A DNA stretch of 64,000 nucleotides from Gillisia sp. Hel_I_86 (GTDB lineage: Bacteria > Bacteroidota > Bacteroidia > Flavobacteriales > Flavobacteriaceae): positions 1,054,001 through 1,118,000 of the forward strand of contig NZ_VISE01000001.1 of NCBI RefSeq assembly GCF_007827275.1. Direction: 5' to 3'. The position numbers and the translations under genes are program-made. The notes beneath the pieces are model-generated. The model was given only the letters and a program-made list of their open reading frames with translations. It searched no databases and had not been told where the DNA came from. Below, piece after piece: positions 28,384 to 36,346 of the stretch (position 1 is the stretch's first letter; each line of letters begins with the position of its first letter).

Positions 28384-29586
28384 ATGGATAAACCTATCTA
28401 CTTATTTTTATTGTTTACGATAATGACTTTTTTTCAATCTTGTAAAGAAGATATTAAATTGAGCCAAATCAAAACCTACAAAGGAAATGATATAAGTATT
28501 GATGCTTTAGATGATTTTTTAAAAATTCAAATGGACTCATTAGGTATTCCAGCCTTATCGATAGCCATCATTAACGACGGGGAAATAGCATATCATAATG
28601 CACTGGGGGTCTCTACCACAACTACTAATCAAAAAGTTGATGAAAACTCTATCTTTAGTGCCGCGTCCCTTGCTAAATCAACTACAGCTTTTTTTGTGAT
28701 GAGATTAAGTGAAAAAGGAATTATTGATTTGGACAGACCATTGTATTTCTATCTTCCCGAAAAAGACTTAGAAATAGATCAGCGCTATAAAAATATTTCC
28801 GCAAAGATGGTGTTAAGCCATAAAACTGGCTTTCCAAATTGGCGTTGGTTTGATAAACCCCCAAATAATTTAGAAATAGATAGAGGCGATTTTTTCATGG
28901 TTGATGACCCAAACTCTACATTTACATATTCTGGGGAAGCATATGCATATTTAGGAAGAGTAATCGCCCATTTAAATTTTGTTAATATGAATGAATTAGG
29001 CGATATATTTCAAAAAGAAGTTGCTGAACCATTAGAAATGAAACACGCTTACGTTGTCTGGGATGATTACTTATACAATAATAAAGTATTTGGACATATT
29101 GACGGAAAAGCATTAAAAAAAGAAGGAGGAGGAGGTTTGCCATATATAAATTCATTGATGTATGGTGGGCTTAGTACCGAAGCAAATAGCTACGCTAATT
29201 TTTTAACTTCTATTATGAAAGGAAAAGGATTGCATCCTGAAACTTACAAGGAAATGCTAAGTCCACACACTGTGATTCCTAGCGATAATGTAAATTATAC
29301 AGAAGATGGAATTACTCATTGGGGTTTAGGATTTGGTATAAAGCCAATGAAAAATGATACTATCTATCGCCACGGTGGCTCAGTTAAAGGTGCCCAGTCT
29401 GAATATGCATTTAGTGTTAAAAAAAAATATGGCTACGTATTCTTTGTCAATTGTGAAAAAGGGAATGAATTTAATGAGAATTTAGAGAAGTTTTTGGAAA
29501 TGGAAAACAATAATTACGAGAAAAAACAGGGGATAACATCGTTTTCTCATGACAAAGCTCATTTCTTCTCCCCCAACCACTTGTAA
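28384..29586 (+). CDS. Serine hydrolase lipoprotein (beta-lactamase / DD-peptidase family)
   Basis: I use the ATG at 28384, 30 bases inside the longest frame, because it gives a lipoprotein signal (MDKPIYLFLLFTIMTFFQSC, lipobox Cys at position 20). The protein of 400 residues has the SxxK motif in SAASLAKST, a YSGEAYAYLG segment where the family YxN motif would be (Asn replaced by Gly), and the third motif RHGGSVKGAQ. It is therefore a class C beta-lactamase-fold enzyme and may act on peptidoglycan peptides or other esters and amides. The last 15 or so codons run into a remnant homologous to a gene end at 49.97 kb, so the native C-terminus may have been replaced. Confidence 0.85.
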   Translation: MDKPIYLFLLFTIMTFFQSCKEDIKLSQIKTYKGNDISIDALDDFLKIQMDSLGIPALSIAIINDGEIAYHNALGVSTTTTNQKVDENSIFSAASLAKSTTAFFVMRLSEKGIIDLDRPLYFYLPEKDLEIDQRYKNISAKMVLSHKTGFPNWRWFDKPPNNLEIDRGDFFMVDDPNSTFTYSGEAYAYLGRVIAHLNFVNMNELGDIFQKEVAEPLEMKHAYVVWDDYLYNNKVFGHIDGKALKKEGGGGLPYINSLMYGGLSTEANSYANFLTSIMKGKGLHPETYKEMLSPHTVIPSDNVNYTEDGITHWGLGFGIKPMKNDTIYRHGGSVKGAQSEYAFSVKKKYGYVFFVNCEKGNEFNENLEKFLEMENNNYEKKQGITSFSHDKAHFFSPNHL

Positions 29587-29670
29587 TAATTATCTTTGAT
29601 TTTAGGATTTTTTCGATATATATTCTTGATCTCTTTCCTTATTAGATTCCATAAGGATTTGATAGAGTTC
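29559..29670 (-). pseudogene. Gene-end remnant related to the membrane-protein gene at 49974
   Basis: The minus strand reads, with one frameshift, ILMESNKERDQEYIS...PKIKDNYYKWLGEKK-stop, parallel to LLIESKNYHYQEYFSKTPEIKDDYYKWLGEQK-stop at 49974-50075. At DNA level CTCCCCCAACCACTTGTAAT is identical at both sites. Only the last 35 codons remain, and they overlap the serine hydrolase 3' end antisense. Confidence 0.65.
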
Positions 29671-30078
29671 AAACTTTTCGTTCTCTATCCGCAGCTATGA
29701 AGTAAAATAAGAGCAGCCTTGTCTAATAAATCAGTGGAAATTCTGAAATTATTGTGAAGGATTTTCTGGTGAAAATTGGTTTATTAGGTACACTGAAAAA
29801 TTTTCTTTCGGAAAATTAAAAAGATTCTCCCCGGTACTCTTTTCTTCTCGTTCACTTTTCAATTTAAACTTAAAGTTTCCATTTTATTAGGATTGAATTT
29901 ACAAGAGACCCCTACGATTCAGTGGCTATAAAAATATTAGCAATTACTATTAAGGTCATGGTTTACCGGATAATTAGGTAATTTATATTAAAAAATAAAA
30001 AAGGGGTATTCTAAAATCTCAAATCACATAAATTTTTTAAGCAATATTTAAAAAAATGTTAATAATTATATTATTCTT
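29671..30078. other. Gene-free gap
   Basis: About 410 bp of AT-rich sequence between the gene-end remnant and the hydroxyproline operon end. I see no open frame, hairpin terminator or repeat worth calling. Confidence 0.4.
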
Positions 30079-31320
30079 CTAAAACCTTTCAATTCTGAAA
30101 GGTTGTAAGTTTACAGAAGTCTTTTGCCCAACTATAATTTCAGAAACCAGTTTGCCTGTTATTGGACCAAGGCTCCAACCCATCATAGCATGACCTGCCG
30201 CTACAGTAAGATTTGTATATTTATAAGTTCTACCAATAAACGGAAGACCATCGGGAGAAACGGGACGAAGTCCGCACTTACTGTCTTTCTTTTCTTTTGA
30301 AGAAATTTCAATATTTCTATAAAATGAACTTACAGCTTTCGAGATTGTTTCTATACGATTTTTCCTAATGATAGAGTTATTCCCGGAGAACTCCATAGTA
30401 CCTGCAAAACGCGTAAATCCATCCATAGGAGTTACGGCAACTTTTGCTTCAACCAAGATCGCCGGCATACTGATTCCAGTAGTACGGTTTACATCAATGC
30501 TATAGCCTTTACCTCCCTGAATAGGAATGTTAAGCCCTAATTTTTTTGCAAGATCAAAAGTCCAGCTACCCGCTGCAAGTACAAATTCATCAGCTCGAAA
30601 AGAATTCTGTTCTGTTTCTATAGCAACAATATTTTGATTCTCAATCACAATATCTTTCACGTCCTGCCTAAGTTCAAAATGTACCCCATTATCCTCAAGC
30701 CAGTCTTTTAAACTATTCATAAAATGATTTGGGGTGGTATGCCTGTCACACTTATAATGTACAGCCCCCATTACTTTGTCAGAAAATACAGGCTGAATCT
30801 TTTTAAGAGTTTCTCCAGAAATAATTTCAGCCTCCAGACCTTCTTTTACGGCACGTTCTGCCATTTTTAATTCTTCTTCTTTACCCCTCTGGGAAACAAA
30901 TGCCATTAAAAGTCCTTGCTTTTCATAGTGAAATTTGAAATCACCAGAAGTCAAAATTTCTTCATATAAATCCCTGCTTTTGAGATTTATCTCCTTTATA
31001 ATAGGTACAGCCTTTTCTACATTAGATACAGATGCAGATTTTTTAAAGGCCCAGGCCCATTTAAAGAAGTCAATATCAAGTCTAGGCTGAATATAAAAAG
31101 GGCTGGCACTGTTAAACATCCATTTAAGTCCTTTATTAATCATTCCGGGAGATGCCAAGGAAATAAAATGGCTTGGAGTTAAATACCCTGCATTGATAAA
31201 AGAGGCTCCGGTTGTAAGATCTCCTTTATCAACTACAGTAACTTCGCAACCATTTTTCACAAGGTAATAAGCAGAAAACAAACCGATTATTCCACCTCCT
31301 ATTATAACTACTTTTTTCAA
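30079..31320 (-). CDS. FAD-dependent D-amino-acid (D-hydroxyproline) dehydrogenase
   Basis: 413 residues of the DadA/DAAO superfamily. The N-terminal Rossmann motif is VVIIGGGIIGLFSAYYL (residues 4-20) followed by VVDKGD for ribose binding. The C-terminal FAD segment is KCGLRPVSPDGLPFIG with AAGHAMMGWSLGPITGKLVSE. Family members oxidise D-amino acids to imines, feeding electrons to the respiratory chain. Placed next to a hydroxyproline epimerase, it most likely oxidises cis-4-hydroxy-D-proline to pyrroline-4-hydroxy-2-carboxylate. It is the last gene of a four-gene minus-strand operon, 12 bp after the epimerase stop. Confidence 0.88.
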   Translation of the reverse strand: MKKVVIIGGGIIGLFSAYYLVKNGCEVTVVDKGDLTTGASFINAGYLTPSHFISLASPGMINKGLKWMFNSASPFYIQPRLDIDFFKWAWAFKKSASVSNVEKAVPIIKEINLKSRDLYEEILTSGDFKFHYEKQGLLMAFVSQRGKEEELKMAERAVKEGLEAEIISGETLKKIQPVFSDKVMGAVHYKCDRHTTPNHFMNSLKDWLEDNGVHFELRQDVKDIVIENQNIVAIETEQNSFRADEFVLAAGSWTFDLAKKLGLNIPIQGGKGYSIDVNRTTGISMPAILVEAKVAVTPMDGFTRFAGTMEFSGNNSIIRKNRIETISKAVSSFYRNIEISSKEKKDSKCGLRPVSPDGLPFIGRTYKYTNLTVAAGHAMMGWSLGPITGKLVSEIIVGQKTSVNLQPFRIERF

Positions 31321-31332
31321 TTCCCTAAAGAT

Positions 31333-32334
31333 TTATAAAACCTGAAATCCATGAGCATACGGATCGTCATCATCAATAATAATAGTGTTATACCCGGTAA
31401 CCACGGCCCAGCCTTCAATACTGGGGATAATGGCTTTTTTATGATCCAATTCTGTTTCTTCTTCTATCCTACCTATAAATTTACTACCAATAATACTCTC
31501 ATGTATAAACTGATCCCCTTTTGAAAGTTTACCTTTTGCAGACCACTGTGCCATTCGCGCAGAGGTTCCAGTGCCGCATGGCGAACGGTCTATGGCTTTA
31601 TCTCCATAAAAAACAGCATTCCGAGCAGTAGAATTTTTATCGATGACAGCACCAGTCCATAGAATATGGCTCAGTCCGTTTATTGTCTTATCTTCGGGAT
31701 GGACAAAAGAATTATTTTCATTTAATTTACTTCTAATTTCCCTGCTCCAAGTTATTAGCTCACTTGGTTGATAATGCTCCAGTCCTCTAAAATTCTCCTG
31801 CACCTCCACTATAGCATAAAAATTTCCGCCGTAAGCAACATCTACCTTTAATAATCCAAGGTTATTACTACTAACTTCAATATTTTCTTTTGCAAGATAG
31901 GATTTAATATTGATGAGTTTTACCGATTTTACCTTTTTACCCTCCTGCACATAACCAACATTTACAATTCCCGCAGGAGTTTCCAATTTCAAGGTACCAG
32001 GGTTCTTGGGTGTTATCAATCCTTCCTCTATCATGACCGTTACCGTACCAATAGTACCATGTCCACACATGGGAAGGCAGCCGCTGGTTTCAATAAAGAG
32101 CACCCCAACATCATTATTAGGATTGGTAGGTGGAAACAGAATACTTCCACTCATCATATCATGGCCGCGGGGTTCAAACATAAGTCCTTTTCTTATCCAG
32201 TCATATTCTCGTAGAAAATGCTGCCTTTTCTCACTCATGGTTTCCCCAATCAAAATAGGTCCACCCCCTGCCACAACTCTCACAGGATTGCCACAGGTAT
32301 GAGCGTCTACACAAAAAAAAGTTTTTCTTGCCAT
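31333..32334 (-). CDS. 4-hydroxyproline 2-epimerase (proline racemase family)
   Basis: 333 residues. The two catalytic cysteines are both visible: PMCGHGTIGT (near residues 89-98) and SPCGTGTSARMAQ (near 252-264), which excludes the dehydratase branch of the family, where the first is Thr. DAHTCGNPVRVVAGG at the N-terminus is typical of hydroxyproline epimerases. It converts trans-4-hydroxy-L-proline to cis-4-hydroxy-D-proline. It lies 3 bp after the aldehyde dehydrogenase stop. All four enzymes needed to reach 2-oxoglutarate are present in the operon. Confidence 0.92.
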   Translation of the reverse strand: MARKTFFCVDAHTCGNPVRVVAGGGPILIGETMSEKRQHFLREYDWIRKGLMFEPRGHDMMSGSILFPPTNPNNDVGVLFIETSGCLPMCGHGTIGTVTVMIEEGLITPKNPGTLKLETPAGIVNVGYVQEGKKVKSVKLINIKSYLAKENIEVSSNNLGLLKVDVAYGGNFYAIVEVQENFRGLEHYQPSELITWSREIRSKLNENNSFVHPEDKTINGLSHILWTGAVIDKNSTARNAVFYGDKAIDRSPCGTGTSARMAQWSAKGKLSKGDQFIHESIIGSKFIGRIEEETELDHKKAIIPSIEGWAVVTGYNTIIIDDDDPYAHGFQVL

Positions 32335-32337
32335 TGG

Positions 32338-33906
32338 TTATAAACTGTCTTTAGTGATTTTTCCGTTTACATTTCTTGAAATCCCCAAAGGATTCTCATT
32401 CTTTAATTCCTTAGGTAGAATGGAATTTGGCCAGTCCTGATAGGAAACCGGACGCACCCATCTTTTCACAGCGGTTAATCCTACAGAGGTAAACTTGCTG
32501 TCTGAAGTTGCAGGAAATGGTCCTCCGTGAGTCATTGCTGCACATACTTCTACCCCGGTTGGAACTCCGTTGAAAATTAACCGCCCCACCCTACTCTTCA
32601 AAGCATCTATTATTTCGGCAAAATCCTGCAACTCTTTTTCTTCGGAATTAAGAATTGTACCCGTTAACTGGCCTTCCAGGTTCCTGATATTCTCCAAAAG
32701 TTGCTTTTTATCATTACATTTCACAACAACTGAAAAGGGTCCAAACACTTCTTTATGAAAGTTTTTATTCTTCAAGAAGGTCTCGCCATCAACCGCGATT
32801 ATCTGTTGGCGTGCATAATTTACTTTTATTTCTTTGGAAGAAGCGCCAACTTTAGTAAACCCTTTCTGCGAAAGAAGCTCTAACGTTGATGTTTCGTATT
32901 GCTTTTTGATATTTGGATGCAACATACATGTGGGCTCTATTTTTTCTAAAGATTCTCCCAAAACTCTTACAAACCTATCAAAACCTTCACCCTTAATCCC
33001 AAGGATCAAACCCGGATTTGTGCAAAACTGCCCTGTTCCCGCTGTGATGGATCCGGCATATTTTTCCGCCCATTCTTCAGCATTATTTTTTAAAGCTGAA
33101 GGTAAAATCACCACAGGATTTACACTTCCCATTTCAGCATAAACAGGAATGGGTTCTTCCCTCTCTGCTGCCAGTTTGCAAAGGGCGGTTCCCGCTTTAA
33201 TACTTCCTGTGAAGCCCACTGCTTTTATTTTCGAGTGTTTTACTAGCCATTGGCCAACTTCTATTCCGCTGCTATTTAAGTTGGAGAAAACTCCATCCGG
33301 CATTCCTGTTTCTTTTGCAGCTTTCAAAATTGCTCGTGATACCATCTCACCAGTCCCTGCATGTAAGGGATGAGATTTGACAATTACAGGGCAACCGGCT
33401 GCAAGTGCGCTTGCGGTATCTCCTCCTGCTGTTGAAAATGCGAAGGGAAAATTGCTCGCTCCAAATACTGCTATCGGTCCCAAGGGAGTAAGTATTCTTC
33501 TTATATCGGGTTTTCCTTCTGCTTTACTTATTATTGTTTCTACCCAGGAACCTTCCTTGAGCATTTCTGAAAAAGAGCGTAACTGGCTGGATGTCCTAGC
33601 ACATTCTCCTTTGGCCCGCCCTTCAGGCAGAGCGGATTCTTTGGAATAAATATTTGTTAGTTCCTTGCCGAGGGCTTCAATTTCTGAAGCGATGGCCTCT
33701 AAAAATCTGGCTTTTTCGTTGGCACTTTTGTTTTTATAAACTTCAAAAGCTTTACTTGCTTTGTCTGCCGCCTTATTTACTTCCTCTTTTGTTGCTTCGT
33801 AAAAAACAAATTCATTTTCCGTATTTGCTTCCGGATCTATAGTTTTATAGATAACACTTCCTGTTGCCGAAAGCTCCTCTCCTATATAATTCTTTCCTGT
33901 TATCAT
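32338..33906 (-). CDS. 2,5-dioxovalerate (alpha-ketoglutarate semialdehyde) dehydrogenase
   Basis: 522 residues of the NADP-type aldehyde dehydrogenase family. Seen are GPIAVFGASNFPFAF, GCPVIVKSHPLHAGT, the glycine motif GFTGSIKAGTAL, the catalytic Glu in PVYAEMGSVNPV and the catalytic Cys in GTGQFCTNPGL. The C-terminal part with GGPFPATSDSKFTSVG is typical of the ketoglutarate semialdehyde branch. It performs the last step of hydroxyproline breakdown, giving 2-oxoglutarate. Its start codon overlaps the stop of the preceding deaminase gene by one base. Confidence 0.92.
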   Translation of the reverse strand: MITGKNYIGEELSATGSVIYKTIDPEANTENEFVFYEATKEEVNKAADKASKAFEVYKNKSANEKARFLEAIASEIEALGKELTNIYSKESALPEGRAKGECARTSSQLRSFSEMLKEGSWVETIISKAEGKPDIRRILTPLGPIAVFGASNFPFAFSTAGGDTASALAAGCPVIVKSHPLHAGTGEMVSRAILKAAKETGMPDGVFSNLNSSGIEVGQWLVKHSKIKAVGFTGSIKAGTALCKLAAEREEPIPVYAEMGSVNPVVILPSALKNNAEEWAEKYAGSITAGTGQFCTNPGLILGIKGEGFDRFVRVLGESLEKIEPTCMLHPNIKKQYETSTLELLSQKGFTKVGASSKEIKVNYARQQIIAVDGETFLKNKNFHKEVFGPFSVVVKCNDKKQLLENIRNLEGQLTGTILNSEEKELQDFAEIIDALKSRVGRLIFNGVPTGVEVCAAMTHGGPFPATSDSKFTSVGLTAVKRWVRPVSYQDWPNSILPKELKNENPLGISRNVNGKITKDSL

Positions 33907-34835
33907 TACTGCTGTAAACTTAAATTTTTATAATCTGGCAAAGTCGGTCTATTTTGCATAGCATCATTGATGATTGCCAGAACACGTTCTCGCTCTAAAC
34001 CCTCTAATGGCAATCTGGGCGGCCGTACATTCTCGGTTCCCAAGCCCGTAGCCACCTCGGCCAGTTTAATATTCTGCACCAGTTGCGGAGAAATGTCCAG
34101 TTCCAACAAAGGCATAAACCAACGGTATATTTCCAATGCTTCTTTTATTTTTTCAGCCTTCACTAGCTCATAAATTGCAACAGTCTCTGCAGGATAAGCC
34201 GCAACTAAACCGGCTACCCATCCATCAGCTCCTGCAACCATACTCTCCAGAGCCAGAGTATCTACCCCGCATAAAATTTTAATTCGGTCTCCAAAATTAT
34301 TCTTTAGTCTGGTAATATTGCTAATGTCACGGGTAGATTCCTTTACTGCTTCAATATTATCACATTTCGCTAGTAATTCTTCAAACATTTCGATGGTAAC
34401 TTCAATTTTATAGTCTACGGGATTATTGTAAATCATAATAGGGAGAGAGGTGCTCCTTGCAATCTCTTTAAAATATTCAACTGTTTCCCTATCTGTTGCT
34501 TTATATCGCATGGGAGGTAGAAGCATTAAGCCATTAGCCCCTATTTTCTCTGCACGTTTTGCCACTGAAATGGCATCTTCTGTGCTTTGTTCTGCAATAT
34601 TTATTATTACTGGCACCTTACCTTTAACCATTTTAAGCGTAGCGTCTATTAGCCTTTCCTTTTCTTCTGAATTTAAGGTACTGGCCTCACCCAAAGTTCC
34701 TCCCAAAATAATTCCCGTAACTCCGGCCTCTAATTGAGCGGCGATGTTTTTTTCGAATGCTTTAAGATCGAGTTGATCATCATCAGTAAATTTAGTTGTA
34801 ACAGCAGGCATTACACCTTTCCAATGTAGTTTCAT
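33906..34835 (-). CDS. DapA-family deaminase, probable 1-pyrroline-4-hydroxy-2-carboxylate deaminase
   Basis: 309 residues from the ATG at 34835 (MKLHWKGVMPAVTTKF). A TTG 24 bases upstream is in frame but not needed. The TIM-barrel shows GGTLGEASTLNSEEK, the tyrosine in PIMIYNNP and the Schiff-base lysine in NIEAVKESTRD. Dihydrodipicolinate synthase itself is unlikely, because the neighbours are hydroxyproline genes. In such clusters this family deaminates pyrroline-hydroxycarboxylate to 2-oxoglutarate semialdehyde, the substrate of the next gene. First gene of the operon, divergent from an AraC regulator. Confidence 0.88.
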   Translation of the reverse strand: MKLHWKGVMPAVTTKFTDDDQLDLKAFEKNIAAQLEAGVTGIILGGTLGEASTLNSEEKERLIDATLKMVKGKVPVIINIAEQSTEDAISVAKRAEKIGANGLMLLPPMRYKATDRETVEYFKEIARSTSLPIMIYNNPVDYKIEVTIEMFEELLAKCDNIEAVKESTRDISNITRLKNNFGDRIKILCGVDTLALESMVAGADGWVAGLVAAYPAETVAIYELVKAEKIKEALEIYRWFMPLLELDISPQLVQNIKLAEVATGLGTENVRPPRLPLEGLERERVLAIINDAMQNRPTLPDYKNLSLQQ

Positions 34836-34856
34836 ATTAATTTCATTTTTTCTATT

Positions 34857-34864
34857 CAAATCTA
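34857..34864 (-). promoter_or_regulatory. Possible promoter -7 motif of the hydroxyproline operon
   Basis: The minus strand reads TAGATTTG, an exact TAnnTTTG match, 21 bases before the ATG at 34835. The -33 region is not convincing, which would fit a promoter that needs an activator such as the divergent AraC protein. Confidence 0.4.
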
Positions 34865-34980
34865 AAGTTTTACAAATGGATAGATTTTGTATTTATTATC
34901 GAGAACTTATATTATCTTACCTGTTTTGTTTGAAATTATCTATTTTTCTTGTAATATATACTAAACTTAAAAGATATTTC

Positions 34981-35823
34981 TTGAAAGTATTTCCTTTTAA
35001 AATACCCAAACCCGAGTTAGATGCCCTTGTATACCAGGAGGATCATGAAATTGTCTTTTATAATCAACTACATCAACACGAAGAAATTCAAATAAGTTAT
35101 ATCGTTAAGGGATCTGGATCCTTAATAGTAGGCGATAGCATCAACTACTATAAACCAAATGACATCCTTATAATTGGGGAGAATATTCCACACGTTTTCA
35201 GAAGTGATTCTTCCGTCATTTCTGAATCTATTATGTATTCCTTATTTTTTACTAGGAGTTCATTTGGAAAGGATTTTTTTAATATTAGTGATCTACTTGA
35301 ATTGAGTTCGTTTTTTAATGAATCCGTTTACGGAATGAAACTTTTATCTCACCAAAATGAGATTATAAGGTACTTTCAGGAAATGAAAATGAAAAATCGA
35401 ATAGTACGTATTGCTTCCCTTTTAAATATCTTAAACCTAATTATACTAGCAGAAAAAGAGCAATTATCTTCTTTCGTTTATAGAAAAAAATATACAGATG
35501 CAGAGGGGAAAAGAATGAACGACGTTTTTCAATACGCTATGGATCATTTTAATGAATCTATTTCTTTAGAAGAAATTTCCCAAAATGCAAACATGAGTAA
35601 AAACGCGTTCTGCCGATATTTTAAAAACAGAACCAATAAAACATTTTTCCAATTCCTTATTGAAATACGAATTGAAAATGCCTGCAAATTGCTATATAAA
35701 GAAAAAGACCTATCTGTAGCATTAATTTCAGAATTTTGTGGTTTTCATAATATCGCAAATTTTAATAGAAAGTTCAAAGAATTAAAACATATGACTCCCT
35801 CTCAATATCGCTCTCAGTTTTAA
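34981..35823 (+). CDS. AraC-family regulator, divergent from the hydroxyproline operon
   Basis: The N-terminal cupin domain has HQHEEIQISYIVKGSGSLIVG and DILIIGENIPHVFRSD. The C-terminal 100 residues carry two helix-turn-helix motifs: ISLEEISQNANMSKNAFCRY and VALISEFCGFHNIANFNRKF, ending in MTPSQYRSQF. Relatives begin at the sequence LKVFPFKIPKP, so I start at the TTG at 34981 (280 residues). The longer frame from the ATG at 34876 adds 35 hydrophobic residues that look like translated promoter DNA. As a local sensor-regulator it probably binds an intermediate of Hyp metabolism and controls the operon and perhaps the SusCD genes. Confidence 0.85.
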   Translation: MKVFPFKIPKPELDALVYQEDHEIVFYNQLHQHEEIQISYIVKGSGSLIVGDSINYYKPNDILIIGENIPHVFRSDSSVISESIMYSLFFTRSSFGKDFFNISDLLELSSFFNESVYGMKLLSHQNEIIRYFQEMKMKNRIVRIASLLNILNLIILAEKEQLSSFVYRKKYTDAEGKRMNDVFQYAMDHFNESISLEEISQNANMSKNAFCRYFKNRTNKTFFQFLIEIRIENACKLLYKEKDLSVALISEFCGFHNIANFNRKFKELKHMTPSQYRSQF

Positions 35824-36167
35824 AGATCTATCTTATTAAAATGAGTTATTTAAGTATATTCTTTATTGTTATAAAAATGATACTCCATTTTTTTCTGATC
35901 GACCGTCCAAATGGGGAAATTAATGCAGTTTATTACTCTATTAAATCATATTGCTAACTCCATAAAAAATATTTTCATAGATCGCTTATTAAAACTTTAA
36001 GATCTTCCCTCCTACGCCATTCCCACCAAAAAAAACTATTCCTATAATATATAATTAACAATTTTTTAGAATATCCTGGATTTGGGTTAATATAGTATCA
36101 TTATCAGATAATAAGAGATTATTCATTTTTCGTATTATCCTCTACTTTGGTTATAATAATTTTTTGT

Positions 36168-36315
36168 TTGTCCGTAAAGCATCCCAAACTGAAAAATGAT
36201 GTCATTCTGAACTTGTTTCAGAATCTCATTTCAATGTAAATCAATGTAATATGGAGACCCTGAAATAAATTCAGGGTGACAAAAAAGCTTTTAGGGTAGA
36301 AAACGGATATACATA
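36168..36315 (+). repeat. Dispersed palindromic element, copy C
   Basis: A 148-bp copy that starts TTTGTCCGTAAAGCATCCCA and ends ACGGATATACATAA, about 30 bp before the susC start. The blocks GTCATTCTG, TTCAGAATCTCATTTCAATG, GAGACCCTGAAA and CAGGGTGAC are in the same order as in copies A and B. The rest of the gap 35824-36346 has no gene, and the transcript of susC may start within or before this element. Confidence 0.72.
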
Positions 36316-36346
36316 ATAATTTTAAAGAATTAAACAAATCCACAGT

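Noticed and set aside
33906-34835. 4-hydroxy-tetrahydrodipicolinate synthase (dapA)
   Set aside because: Located in a hydroxyproline operon, where this family acts as a deaminase; lysine-pathway genes are absent.
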